This document shows, piece by piece, positions 52,188-62,225 of a DNA stretch of 64,000 nt. This stretch comes from Burkholderia anthina (GTDB taxonomy: Bacteria > Pseudomonadota > Gammaproteobacteria > Burkholderiales > Burkholderiaceae), in contig NZ_CM003768.1 in NCBI RefSeq assembly GCF_001547525.1, forward strand, positions 3,100,001 to 3,164,000. Direction: 5' to 3'. The stretch's first letter is position 1; each line of letters opens with the position of its first letter. The notes under the pieces are model-generated. The model was not told the origin of the DNA. It worked only from the letters and a program-made list of their open reading frames with translations, and did not search any database. Made by a program: the position numbers and the translations under genes.

Positions 52188-53539
52188 CGACCGTTGGCGA
52201 GCGCACGCGCACCGCGCATGCAGGCACCGTGCTGCGGATGATCTTCGACGCGAACCGCGCGGACGCGCAGCGCGGCATCTATTCGATCTGCAGCGCGCAC
52301 CGGCTCGTGCTGGAGGCCGCGTGCGAAGCCGCGCGCGCGGACGGCTCGCCGCTGCTGATCGAGGCGACCTGCAACCAGGTGAACCATCTCGGCGGCTATA
52401 CGGGCATGACGCCGGCGGATTTTCGCCGCGACGTCGATGCGATCGCCGCGCGCTGCGGGCTCGCGCCGTCGGCGCTCGTGCTCGGCGGCGACCATCTCGG
52501 CCCGAACCCGTGGCGGCACCGCCGCGCGGCCGATGCGATGCGCGAGGCCGGTGCGATGGTCGCGGCCTACGTCGAAGCCGGTTTCGAAAAGATCCATCTC
52601 GACGCGAGCATGGCGTGCGCGGACGATCCGGCGCGGCTCGACGATCGCACGATCGCCGCGCGCGCGGCCGAGCTGTGCCGCGTCGCGGAAGACGCGGCGG
52701 CGCGCGCCGGAATCGCGCCCGTCTACGTGATCGGCACCGAGGTGCCGACGCCGGGTGGCGAGGTGAGCGGCGAGGCTGGCAACGACGCCGGCGACGACGC
52801 GATCGCGCGGATCGAGGTCACGCGCAGCGACAGCATCGCGGCGACGCTCGACGCGCACCGCCGCGCCTTTACGGCGGCCGGGCTCGACGACGCATGGACG
52901 CGCGTCGTCGCGATCGTCGCGCAGCCGGGCGTCGACTTCGACGATCGCCATGTGCTCGATTACGACAGCGCCAAGGCGGCGTCGCTCGGCGCGAGTATCC
53001 TGCAGACACCGCGCCTCGTGTTCGAAGCGCATTCGACCGATTATCAGACCGAAGACGCGCTCGCCGCGCTCGTGCGCGACCACTTCGCGGTGCTGAAGGT
53101 CGGCCCCGCGCTGACGTTCGCGCTGCGCGAGGCGCTGTTCGCGCTGACGTTCATCGAGGACGCGCTGATCGACGACGTCGCGCAGCGCTCGCGGTTGCGC
53201 GACGTCGTCGATGCGGCGATGCGCGCGCAGCCCGAACACTGGGCGCCGTACTACCGCGGCGACGAGACCGCGCAGCGGCTCGCGCGCCAGTTCAGCTATA
53301 GCGACCGCATCCGCTATTACTGGCTGCAGCCGGCCGTCGCGGCCGCGGTCGAGCAGCTGTTCGGCAACCTCGCGCGGCAGCCGGTGCCGGAAACGCTCGT
53401 CGCGCAGTGGCTGCCGGACGTCTACGCGGCGTGCCGCGCGGGCGGCCTCGCGAAGGAGCCGCGCGCTTGGGTGCGCCACCGGATACGCGACGTGATCGCG
53501 CACTATGCGCGCGCGTGCGGGATGCAGCGGCCGGCATGA
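52175..53539 (+). CDS. GatZ/KbaZ-like protein, probable D-tagatose 6-phosphate 4-epimerase
   Basis: A 454-residue COG4573 protein of the group annotated as the non-catalytic subunit of tagatose-bisphosphate aldolase. It shows GIYSICSAHRLVLEAACE, LLIEATCNQVNHLGGYTGM (part), LGGDHLGPNPW, EKIHLDASM, and YVIGTEVPTPGGE with metal-type His/Asp/Glu residues. No GatY/KbaY aldolase subunit is present in the operon. Stand-alone members in Agrobacterium epimerise D-tagatose 6-phosphate to fructose 6-phosphate, which fits the preceding kinase. ATG at 52175 follows CGAGG within the kinase gene. Confidence 0.85.
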   Translation: MSGLTTVGERTRTAHAGTVLRMIFDANRADAQRGIYSICSAHRLVLEAACEAARADGSPLLIEATCNQVNHLGGYTGMTPADFRRDVDAIAARCGLAPSALVLGGDHLGPNPWRHRRAADAMREAGAMVAAYVEAGFEKIHLDASMACADDPARLDDRTIAARAAELCRVAEDAAARAGIAPVYVIGTEVPTPGGEVSGEAGNDAGDDAIARIEVTRSDSIAATLDAHRRAFTAAGLDDAWTRVVAIVAQPGVDFDDRHVLDYDSAKAASLGASILQTPRLVFEAHSTDYQTEDALAALVRDHFAVLKVGPALTFALREALFALTFIEDALIDDVAQRSRLRDVVDAAMRAQPEHWAPYYRGDETAQRLARQFSYSDRIRYYWLQPAVAAAVEQLFGNLARQPVPETLVAQWLPDVYAACRAGGLAKEPRAWVRHRIRDVIAHYARACGMQRPA

Positions 53540-53611
53540 CGGGCCGCGAAGGAAACCACGCAACACCGACGCAAGACCGACGACATTTCGAACAATCACA
53601 GGAGACATGCC

Positions 53612-54937
53612 ATGCAACGAAAGATGCTCGACGCCGCCGCACGCTGTTTCGCCTCAGCCGCGCTCGCGACGGCGGCGTGCGCGGCGTCCGCCGGCACGCT
53701 GACGATCGCGACGCTGAACAACCCCGACATGATCGAGTTGAAGAAGCTGTCGCCGGCGTTCGAGAAGGCGAACCCGGACATCAAGCTGAACTGGGTGATC
53801 CTCGAGGAGAACGTGCTGCGCCAGCGCGCGACGACCGACATCACGACCGGCAGCGGCCAGTTCGACGTGATGGCGATCGGCACCTATGAAACGCCGCAGT
53901 GGGGCAAGCGCGGCTGGCTCGCGCCGATCACGGGCCTGCCCGCCGACTACGACCTGAACGACATCGTGAAGACCGCGCGCGACAGCCTGTCGTACAACGG
54001 CCAGCTCTACGCGCTGCCGTTCTACGTCGAAAGCTCGATGACGTTCTACCGCAAGGACCTGTTCGCGGCGAAGGGGCTGAAGATGCCCGACCAGCCGACC
54101 TACGACCAGATCGCCGAATTCGCGGACAAGCTGACCGACAAGTCGAAGGGCACCTACGGGATCTGCCTGCGCGGCAAGGCCGGCTGGGGCGAGAACATGG
54201 CGTACGTGTCGACGGTCGTGAACACGTTCGGCGGGCGCTGGTTCGACGAGAACTGGAACGCGCAGCTCACGTCGCCCGAGTGGAAGAAGGCGATCAATTT
54301 CTACGTGAACCTGCTGAAGAAGAACGGCCCGCCGGGCGCGAGCTCGAACGGCTTCAACGAGAACCTGACGCTGACCGCGTCCGGCAAGTGCGCGATGTGG
54401 ATCGACGCGACGGTCGCGGCCGGGATGCTCTACAACAAGCAGCAGTCGCAGGTGGCCGACAAGATCGGCTTCGCGGCCGCGCCGGTCGCCGCCACGCCGA
54501 AGGGCTCGCACTGGCTGTGGGCGTGGGCGCTGGCCGTGCCGAAGACGTCGAAGCAGCAGGACGCCGCGCGCAAGTTCATCGCGTGGGCGACGTCGAAGCA
54601 GTACATCGAGATGGTCGGCAAGGACGAAGGCTGGGCGTCGGTGCCGCCGGGCACGCGCACGTCGACGTATCAGCGCGCCGAGTACAAGGCCGCCGCGCCG
54701 TTCTCGGACTTCGTGCTGAAGGCGATCGAGACGGCCGACCCGAACGACCCGTCGCTGAAGAAGGTGCCGTACACGGGCGTGCAGTACGTCGGGATTCCTG
54801 AATTCCAGTCGTTCGGCACGGTGGTCGGCCAGTCGATCGCGGGCGCGGTCGCGGGCCAGATGTCGGTCGACCAGGCGCTCGCCGCCGGCCAGGCCGCGGC
54901 CGACCGCGCGGTGCGGCAGGCCGGCTACAAGAAGTAA
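53612..54937 (+). CDS. Polyol ABC transporter periplasmic binding protein (SmoE/MtlE-like)
   Basis: A 441-residue family 1 extracellular sugar-binding protein. A signal peptide (cleavage near ASAG, about residue 27) is followed by LTIATLNNPDMIELKKLSPAFEK (part), the class start. FDVMAIGTYETPQWG, a Trp/Tyr-rich binding cleft (KAGWGENMAY, WFDENWN) and KFIAWATSKQY follow. The length and phrase set fit sorbitol/mannitol binders of the SmoE/MtlE group. ATG at 53612 follows CAGGAGACATGCC. It delivers substrate to the two permeases encoded next. Confidence 0.93.
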   Translation: MQRKMLDAAARCFASAALATAACAASAGTLTIATLNNPDMIELKKLSPAFEKANPDIKLNWVILEENVLRQRATTDITTGSGQFDVMAIGTYETPQWGKRGWLAPITGLPADYDLNDIVKTARDSLSYNGQLYALPFYVESSMTFYRKDLFAAKGLKMPDQPTYDQIAEFADKLTDKSKGTYGICLRGKAGWGENMAYVSTVVNTFGGRWFDENWNAQLTSPEWKKAINFYVNLLKKNGPPGASSNGFNENLTLTASGKCAMWIDATVAAGMLYNKQQSQVADKIGFAAAPVAATPKGSHWLWAWALAVPKTSKQQDAARKFIAWATSKQYIEMVGKDEGWASVPPGTRTSTYQRAEYKAAAPFSDFVLKAIETADPNDPSLKKVPYTGVQYVGIPEFQSFGTVVGQSIAGAVAGQMSVDQALAAGQAAADRAVRQAGYKK

Positions 54938-55051
54938 CGCGCAAGCCGTCGCGCGGCCCGCATCGTGCGCCGTGGCACGCGGCGCGGGCCGGCGACGCTG
55001 ACAGGCGGGCACGCCGTTCGCGCCCGCGCATCAACCGGAGGGACTCCGATC

Positions 55052-56005
55052 ATGCGTCACCTGCGTCTTCCCCTGAGTCACGCTCACGCGTCGTCGGTCG
55101 GCGACGCGTCGTCGCCGCCCGGCGCACCGCGCCGGGCGCGCGGCGGCGCGAGCTGGCTCGTGTCGCCGTCCGTCGCGGTGCTGCTGCTGTGGATGTCGAT
55201 TCCGCTCGCGATGACGATCTGGTATTCGTTTTCGCGCTACAACCTGCTGAACCCGGACGTGAAGGGCTTCGCCGGGTTCGACAACTATCGCTTCCTCGCG
55301 ACCGATCCGTCGTTCCTCCCCGCGATCTGGCACACGCTCGTGCTGATCGGCGCGGTGCTCGCGATCACGGTGGTCGGCGGCGTGCTGATGGCCGTGCTGT
55401 TCGACCGCAAGTTCTACGGGCAGGGCGTCGCGCGCCTGCTCGCGATCGCACCGTTCTTCGTGATGCCGACGGTCTCCGCGCTGATCTGGAAGAACATGAT
55501 CCTGCATCCGGTGTACGGGCTCGTCGCGAACGCGATGCGCGCGCTCGGGATGACGCCGATCGACTGGTTCGCCGATTACCCGTTGACCGCGGTGATCATC
55601 ATCGTCGCGTGGCAGTGGCTGCCGTTCGCGTTTTTGATCCTGTTCACCGCGATCCAGTCGCTCGACCAGGAGCAGAAGGAAGCCGCGCGCATCGACGGCG
55701 CCGGCCCGATCGCGATGTTCTTCTACATCACGCTGCCGCATCTGAAGCGCGCGATCGCCGTGGTCGTGATGATGGAGACGATCTTCCTGCTGTCGATCTT
55801 CGCGGAAATCTACACGACGACGGGCGGCGGCCCCGGCGATGCGACGACCAACCTGTCTTACCTGATCTACGCGCTCGGCCTGCAGCAGTTCGACGTCGGC
55901 CTTGCGTCCGCGGGCGGCATCATCGCCGTCGTGGTCGCGAACGTCGTGTCGTTCTTCCTCGTGCGGATGCTCGCGCGCAACCTGAAGGGGGAGTACGAAA
56001 AATGA
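55052..56005 (+). CDS. Polyol ABC transporter permease 1 (SmoF/MtlF-like)
   Basis: A 317-residue binding-protein-dependent permease with six predicted membrane segments after a variable N-terminal 30 residues. The EAA loop, which contacts the ATPase, reads EAARIDGAGPIAMFFYITLPHLK (part) near residue 210. ATG at 55052 follows GGAGG. The stop overlaps the start of the second permease gene as ATGA. It forms the MalF-like half of the channel. Confidence 0.94.
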   Translation: MRHLRLPLSHAHASSVGDASSPPGAPRRARGGASWLVSPSVAVLLLWMSIPLAMTIWYSFSRYNLLNPDVKGFAGFDNYRFLATDPSFLPAIWHTLVLIGAVLAITVVGGVLMAVLFDRKFYGQGVARLLAIAPFFVMPTVSALIWKNMILHPVYGLVANAMRALGMTPIDWFADYPLTAVIIIVAWQWLPFAFLILFTAIQSLDQEQKEAARIDGAGPIAMFFYITLPHLKRAIAVVVMMETIFLLSIFAEIYTTTGGGPGDATTNLSYLIYALGLQQFDVGLASAGGIIAVVVANVVSFFLVRMLARNLKGEYEK

Positions 56006-56853
56006 GCGACCTGACCTTGGCAGGCCGGCGCACGCCGGCCGTGTTCGACCTCGTGCGGCGCGCGCTGCCCGGCGCGCTCGCATGGCTGATCGCGCTCTTG
56101 CTGTTCTTCCCGATCTTCTGGATGGCGATCACCGCGTTCAAGACCGAGCAGCAGGCGTACGCGTCGTCGCTATTGTTCATGCCGACGCTCGACAGCTTCC
56201 GTGAGGTATTCGCGCGCAGCAACTACTTCGCGTTCGCGTGGAATTCGGTGCTGATCTCGGCCGGCGTCACGCTGATCTCGCTGCTGTTCGCGGTGCCGGC
56301 CGCGTACGCGATGGCGTTCTTCCCGAACCACCGCACGCAGAAGGTGCTGCTGTGGATGCTGTCGACGAAGATGATGCCGTCGGTCGGCGTGCTGGTGCCG
56401 ATCTATCTGCTGTGGAAGAACGCGGGGCTGCTCGATACGGTGTCGGGGCTCGTGATCGTCTACACGCTGATCAACCTGCCGATCGCGGTGTGGATGACCT
56501 TCACGTACTTCAACGAGATCCCGAAGGACATCCTGGAGGCCGGGCGCATCGACGGCGCGTCGACGTGGCAGGAGATCGTCTACCTGCTGATGCCGATGGC
56601 GCTGCCGGGGCTCGCGTCCACCGCGCTGCTGCTCGTGATCCTGTCGTGGAACGAGGCGTTCTGGAGCATCAACCTGTCGAGCTCGAACGCCGCGCCGCTC
56701 ACTGTGTTCATCGCGTCGTATTCGAGCCCCGAAGGGCTGTTCTGGGCGAAGCTGTCCGCCGCGTCGCTGCTCGCGGTCGCGCCGATTCTGATCGTCGGCT
56801 GGCTGTCGCAGAAGCAGTTGGTGCGCGGGCTCACGTTCGGGGCGGTCAAGTGA
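56002..56853 (+). CDS. Polyol ABC transporter permease 2 (SmoG/MtlG-like)
   Basis: A 283-residue MalG-like permease with six hydrophobic segments. The EAA motif is EAGRIDGASTWQEIVYLLMPMALPG (part) near residue 185, and the family loop LSTKMMPSVGVLVPIYLLWKN (part) lies near residue 120. It overlaps the first permease gene by four bases. Its stop overlaps a GTG that could start the HAD gene. It completes the heterodimeric channel used with the ATPase at 57624-58733. Confidence 0.94.
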   Translation: MSDLTLAGRRTPAVFDLVRRALPGALAWLIALLLFFPIFWMAITAFKTEQQAYASSLLFMPTLDSFREVFARSNYFAFAWNSVLISAGVTLISLLFAVPAAYAMAFFPNHRTQKVLLWMLSTKMMPSVGVLVPIYLLWKNAGLLDTVSGLVIVYTLINLPIAVWMTFTYFNEIPKDILEAGRIDGASTWQEIVYLLMPMALPGLASTALLLVILSWNEAFWSINLSSSNAAPLTVFIASYSSPEGLFWAKLSAASLLAVAPILIVGWLSQKQLVRGLTFGAVK

Positions 56854-56885
56854 GCGGCGCAAGCAAAGGCGCGGTCGGTCACGGC

Positions 56886-57563
56886 ATGAACGTGCTGATC
56901 TGCGATTGCGACGGCGTGCTGATCGACAGCGAGGCCGTCGCCGCCGACGTGATCGTGCGCGAACTCGATGCGCGCTGGCCGGGCGTCGATGCGCGGCCGG
57001 CCGTGATGCCGCTGCTCGGGCTGCGCATCGAGCGGGTGCTGGCCGGTGCGTCCGAGGCGGTCGGCCGGACGCTGACGCACGACGATATCGACGCGATCCG
57101 CCGCGCGGTCGAGGCCGCGGCCGTGAATGCGCCGATGGTCGACGGCATCGATGCGGCGCTGGCCGCGATCGACCTGACGACGGCCTGCGCGAGCAACAGC
57201 TATCGCGCATACGTCGAGGCGGCGCTCGCGCGCACCGGCCTCGCGCGCTTCTTCGGCGACCGGCTGTTCTGCGCGGATTCGGTCGCGCGGCCCAAGCCGG
57301 CGCCGGACGTGTATCTCGCGGCCGCGCGCACGCTCGGCGCGGTGCCCGCGCAATGTCTGGTGGTCGAGGACAGCGTGACCGGCATCACCGCCGCGGCCGC
57401 GGCCGGCATGACCGTGCTCGGCTTCATCGGCGGCGGGCACGCATCGGCGGCCCAGATCGACGCGCTGCGCGGGATCGGCGCGCGTCACGTATTCGACGAC
57501 ATGCACGAGCTGCCCGGCTACGTCGCGCGCTGGCAGGCGACGGGCGCGGTGCTGCCGAACTAG
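56886..57563 (+). CDS. HAD-superfamily phosphatase within the polyol operon
   Basis: A 225-residue subfamily IA HAD hydrolase. Motif I is LICDCDGVLIDSE with the nucleophile Asp, motif II lies in TACASNS, motif III is the Lys in RPKPAPDVYL, and motif IV is VVEDSVTGITAA. Such enzymes dephosphorylate small sugar phosphates. Its place between permease and ATPase suggests a role in controlling sugar-phosphate levels or in the pathway itself. ATG 56886 was chosen; a GTG at 56850 overlapping the permease stop would add 12 residues and is possible. Confidence 0.88.
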   Translation: MNVLICDCDGVLIDSEAVAADVIVRELDARWPGVDARPAVMPLLGLRIERVLAGASEAVGRTLTHDDIDAIRRAVEAAAVNAPMVDGIDAALAAIDLTTACASNSYRAYVEAALARTGLARFFGDRLFCADSVARPKPAPDVYLAAARTLGAVPAQCLVVEDSVTGITAAAAAGMTVLGFIGGGHASAAQIDALRGIGARHVFDDMHELPGYVARWQATGAVLPN

Positions 57564-57623
57564 CAATCAGGAACGAATGCGCGCCGCTCGATGCGGCGCA
57601 TCACGAACGAACGGAGACAGATC

Positions 57624-58733
<1,110 letters not shown>

Positions 58734-58758
58734 CGGCCTGCACATGCACAGCCGCCGC

Positions 58759-59643
58759 TCAGAGCCGCAAATGCTCGGCCATGTAGTCGACGAACGCGCG
58801 CAGCTTGGGCGTCGGGTGCCGGCCTGACGGCCACAGCACGTAGAACGGCGTGCGGCTCTCGACGTGTTCGTCGAGCACCGTGCGAAGCCCGCCCTCGGCC
58901 AGCGCGTCACGCACGAAGAACTCGGGCAGGCACGCGATGCCGAGCCCGCGCAGCGCGAAGCAGAGGCGCGTCTCGGCGTTGTTGCTGACCATCGATACCG
59001 GCACCTCCGGCGGCGTGCCGGCACGCGGCGCGCGCAGCGGCCAGACCTCCAGCCTGCCGCTGCTCGGGAAGCGGTAGTGCAGGCAGCGGTGCCGTGCGAG
59101 ATCGGCCGGCGTGCGCGGCGCGCCGTGCCGCTCGAGGTAGTCGGGCGACGCGACGAGGTGCTGGCGGAAATGGCCGAGCAGCCGCGACGACAGCCGCGAA
59201 TCCGACGGCTGGCCGGTGCGCAGCACCGCGTCGAAGCCTTCGTCGACGACGTCGACGAGCCGGTCGCTGAAATCGATGTCGAGCTCGATCTCCGGATACG
59301 CGGCCATGAAATCGGCGAGCACCGGCAGCAGCAGCGTGCCGATCGTCGGCAGGCTCACGCGCAGCCGCCCGCGCGGCGCTTCGGCACTGTGCGTCAGTTC
59401 CTGTTCGGCCGCGTCGATCTCGGCGATCACGCGCCGGCACCGTTCGAGAAAGCGCGCGCCTTCGGCCGTCAGCGTGATGCTGCGCGTGCTGCGGTGAAAC
59501 AGTCGCACGTTCAGGCGCGCCTCGAGCCGCGCGATGCGCTTGCCGATCGCCGACGCGGATAGCCCGAGCGCGCGGCCGGCCGCGACGAAGCTGCGCGTTT
59601 CCGCGACCTGGACGAATACGACGAAGCCGCCAAGATTTTCCAT
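58759..59643 (-). CDS. LysR-family transcriptional regulator
   Basis: A 294-residue LysR regulator with the N-terminal helix-turn-helix (FVQVAETRSFVAAGRALGLSASAIGKRIARLE, part) and a substrate-binding domain. It belongs to the large group that starts MENLGGFVVFVQVAE and often controls a divergent gene. The divergent neighbours are a beta-lactamase-fold hydrolase and an MFS exporter. The 113-base gap holds a perfect 16-bp palindrome. The effector is unknown. Confidence 0.94.
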   Translation of the reverse strand: MENLGGFVVFVQVAETRSFVAAGRALGLSASAIGKRIARLEARLNVRLFHRSTRSITLTAEGARFLERCRRVIAEIDAAEQELTHSAEAPRGRLRVSLPTIGTLLLPVLADFMAAYPEIELDIDFSDRLVDVVDEGFDAVLRTGQPSDSRLSSRLLGHFRQHLVASPDYLERHGAPRTPADLARHRCLHYRFPSSGRLEVWPLRAPRAGTPPEVPVSMVSNNAETRLCFALRGLGIACLPEFFVRDALAEGGLRTVLDEHVESRTPFYVLWPSGRHPTPKLRAFVDYMAEHLRL

Positions 59644-59658
59644 GCAGGTTCCCGATTG

Positions 59659-59674
59659 CGGACATCGATGTCCG
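59659..59674. promoter_or_regulatory. 16-bp perfect palindrome, likely LysR operator
   Basis: CGGACAT-CG-ATGTCCG lies 16 bases from the lysR start codon. TCCGGA then recurs at 59671 and 59680 with 3 bases between. Clustered symmetric sites in a divergent LysR gap are typical regulator contacts. Confidence 0.5.
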
Positions 59675-59756
59675 GAGTGTCCGGAACTCTAACCCGGTTT
59701 TTCTTCCCGCGCCGGCTCCCTACGATGGGCGTTCCTTCATCGTTCGAGGTCACGCC

Positions 59757-60953
59757 ATGTCATCCCTGCCTGTCACCACCCACCGCGCGGAACCGGACGC
59801 CGCGCTGCGCGAGCGGCTCGACGCCGCGCTCGATCGCGCGCTGGCCGACGCGCGCGTGGTCGGCGCGGTCGTGCTGGTCGCGCGCGACGGCGAATTGCGC
59901 TATGCGCGCGCGGCCGGGCTGGCCGATCGCGAAGCCGGCACGCCGATGCGCGAGGGCACGGTGTTCCGGCTCGCGTCGGTGTCGAAGCCGATCGTGACGG
60001 CCGCGGCGATGCGGCTGGTCGCGGCAGGCCGCATCGGGCTCGACGAACCGGTCGCGCGCTGGCTGCCCGCGTTCACGCCGACGCTCGCGGACGGCATGCC
60101 GGCGAACATCACGTTGCGGCATCTGCTGTCGCATACGGCCGGCCTCGGCTATCGCTTCCTCGAAACGGACGGCGACGGCCCGTATGCGCGCGCCGGCGTA
60201 TCCGACGGGATGGATCGCGCGAGCCTGTCGCTCGCCGAGAACGTGCGGCGCATCGCCGGCGTGCCGCTGCAGTTCGCGCCCGGCACGTCATGGGGCTACT
60301 CGCTCGCGACCGACGTGGCGGGGGCGCTGATCGAGGCGGTCGACGGCCGGCCGCTCGCGCAGGCGGTGGCCGCGCTCGTGACGACGCCGCTCGGGATGGC
60401 CGATACCGGATTCGTCGCGCCCGACGCCGCGCGCGTCGCGACGCCCTACGTGAGCACGCCGGGCGCGCCGCGCCGGATGGCCGACGACGATCTCGTGCCG
60501 GTGTTCGACGGCACGGTCGGCATCCGCTTCGAGCCGGCGCGCGCGTTCGATGCGACCGCGTGGCCGTCGGGCGGCGCGGGCATGGTCGGCACCGCGCACG
60601 ATTGCCTGACGCTGCTCGATACGCTGCGCACGGGCCTCGACGGCTGGCTCGCACCGCGCTGGATCGACGAGATGGCGCGGGTGCAGCCGGGCGCGCACGA
60701 ATTGCCGGATGCGCCGGGGTTCGGTTTCGGGCTTGGCTTTTCGGTGCTGCGCGATCCGGCCGCCGCGCGGTCGCCGGAGTCGGTCGGTACCTGGCGCTGG
60801 GGCGGCGCGTACGGGCATGCGTGGTTCGTCGACCGAGCGGCCGGGCTGACGGTCGTCGCGCTGACCAATACGTTGTACGAAGGGATGGCCGGGCGCATCG
60901 TCACCGACGTGCGCGATGCGGTGTATGGCGTCGACGACCGGAGCGCGGCATGA
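59757..60953 (+). CDS. Class C beta-lactamase-fold serine hydrolase (EstB-like)
   Basis: A 398-residue member of the serine hydrolase family that includes AmpC, D-Ala carboxypeptidases and EstB esterases. The SxxK motif is S74-VSK77 in FRLASVSKPIV. The second motif is YSL in SWGYSLATD, in place of YxN. A GGAYGHAWFVD segment near the C terminus stands where KTG normally is (HxG-like). There is no signal peptide, so it is probably a cytoplasmic esterase and not a resistance lactamase. It overlaps the MFS gene by four bases (ATGA). Confidence 0.88.
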   Translation: MSSLPVTTHRAEPDAALRERLDAALDRALADARVVGAVVLVARDGELRYARAAGLADREAGTPMREGTVFRLASVSKPIVTAAAMRLVAAGRIGLDEPVARWLPAFTPTLADGMPANITLRHLLSHTAGLGYRFLETDGDGPYARAGVSDGMDRASLSLAENVRRIAGVPLQFAPGTSWGYSLATDVAGALIEAVDGRPLAQAVAALVTTPLGMADTGFVAPDAARVATPYVSTPGAPRRMADDDLVPVFDGTVGIRFEPARAFDATAWPSGGAGMVGTAHDCLTLLDTLRTGLDGWLAPRWIDEMARVQPGAHELPDAPGFGFGLGFSVLRDPAAARSPESVGTWRWGGAYGHAWFVDRAAGLTVVALTNTLYEGMAGRIVTDVRDAVYGVDDRSAA

Positions 60954-62197
60954 GCGAGTGCGTCTCCGCTTCCGCATCCGTTTCCGCGTCGGCCGCCGAG
61001 CGGGATGCCGACGCTGCAGCCGGTTCGTCCGCACCGGGCCGCGCGCGCCTGCCCGTCGCGAACCTGCTCGCGCTGGCCACTGCGGGCTTCATCACGGTGC
61101 TCACCGAAGCGTTGCCGGCGGGCCTGCTGCCGCTGATGAGCGTCGACCTGCGCGTGACCGAGGCGCTGATCGGCCAGTTGGTGACCGTCTACGCGCTCGG
61201 CTCGATCGTCGCGGCGATCCCGCTCGTCGCCGCGACGCGTGCGATGCGCCGGCGCCGGCTGCTGCTCGCGGCGCTGGCCGGCTTCGTCGTGTCGAATGCG
61301 GTGACGGCCGCGTCGCCGTACTACGCGCTCACGCTGGCCGCGCGCTTCGTCGCGGGGATGTCGGCCGGGCTGCTGTGGGCGCTACTGGCCGGCTATGCGA
61401 GCCGGATGGTCGACCCGTCGCTGCGCGGCCGCGCGATCGCGGTCGCGATGCTCGGGATACCCGCGGCGATGTCGATCGGCATTCCGGCCGGCACCGCGCT
61501 TGGCGCGATGTTCGGCTGGCGCGTCGCGTTCGCGGGGATCACGGTCGCGGCGCTCGCGCTGATCGGCTGGATCCGGCTGCGCATGCCCGACTATCCGGGG
61601 CAGCAGGCCGGCGCGCGCGAGCCGGTGCTCGGCGTGATGACGCTGCCCGGCGTGCGGCCGGTGCTGACGGTGATGTTCGCGTACGTGCTCGCGCACAACC
61701 TGCTGTACACGTATGTCGCGCCGTTCCTCGCGGGCGTGCGGATGGGCACGCAGGTCGACGTGGTGCTGTTCGTGTTCGGCGTCGCGTCGCTCTTCGGCAT
61801 CGCGCTGACGGGCGCATGGATCGGCGCCGCGCAGCGACGCCTGACGCTCGCGAGCATCGCGCTGTTCGCGCTGGCGGCGGCGATGCTCGGCGCCGGTTCC
61901 GGGACGACGATCGTCTATGCGGGCGTCGTGCTGTGGGGGCTCGCGTTCGGCGGCGCGCCGACGCTGTTCCAGACGGCCGCCGCGAACGCCGCGGGCGAAT
62001 CGGCCGACGTCGCGCAGTCGATGCTCGTGACGGTGTGGAATCTCGCGATCGCCGGCGGCGGCATCGCGGGCGGGATGCTGCTCGGCGCGACGGGCGCCGG
62101 CGCGATTCCGTGGGTGCTCGTCGCGCTGCTGGCGGCGGCGTGGGTCGGCGCGTGGCGTGCCCGCCGCCATGCGTTTCCGGCGCCGCGCGCGGCTTGA
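60950..62197 (+). CDS. MFS transporter (DHA1, sugar-efflux/AraJ-like)
   Basis: A 415-residue major facilitator with 12 predicted membrane segments after a Ser/Ala-rich N-terminal 30 residues. Characteristic phrases are ITVLTEALPAGLLPLMS, VTVYALGSIVAAIPL, the loop RAMRRRRLLLAALAGF and RFVAGMSAGLLWALLAGYASRMV (part), which place it in the arabinose-efflux/drug:proton DHA1 group. It is coupled to the hydrolase gene by ATGA overlap and probably shares control by the divergent LysR. The substrate is unknown. Confidence 0.9.
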   Translation: MSECVSASASVSASAAERDADAAAGSSAPGRARLPVANLLALATAGFITVLTEALPAGLLPLMSVDLRVTEALIGQLVTVYALGSIVAAIPLVAATRAMRRRRLLLAALAGFVVSNAVTAASPYYALTLAARFVAGMSAGLLWALLAGYASRMVDPSLRGRAIAVAMLGIPAAMSIGIPAGTALGAMFGWRVAFAGITVAALALIGWIRLRMPDYPGQQAGAREPVLGVMTLPGVRPVLTVMFAYVLAHNLLYTYVAPFLAGVRMGTQVDVVLFVFGVASLFGIALTGAWIGAAQRRLTLASIALFALAAAMLGAGSGTTIVYAGVVLWGLAFGGAPTLFQTAAANAAGESADVAQSMLVTVWNLAIAGGGIAGGMLLGATGAGAIPWVLVALLAAAWVGAWRARRHAFPAPRAA

Positions 62198-62225
62198 GCC
62201 GGCGTGTGCGAGGGCGACGGCGGCG

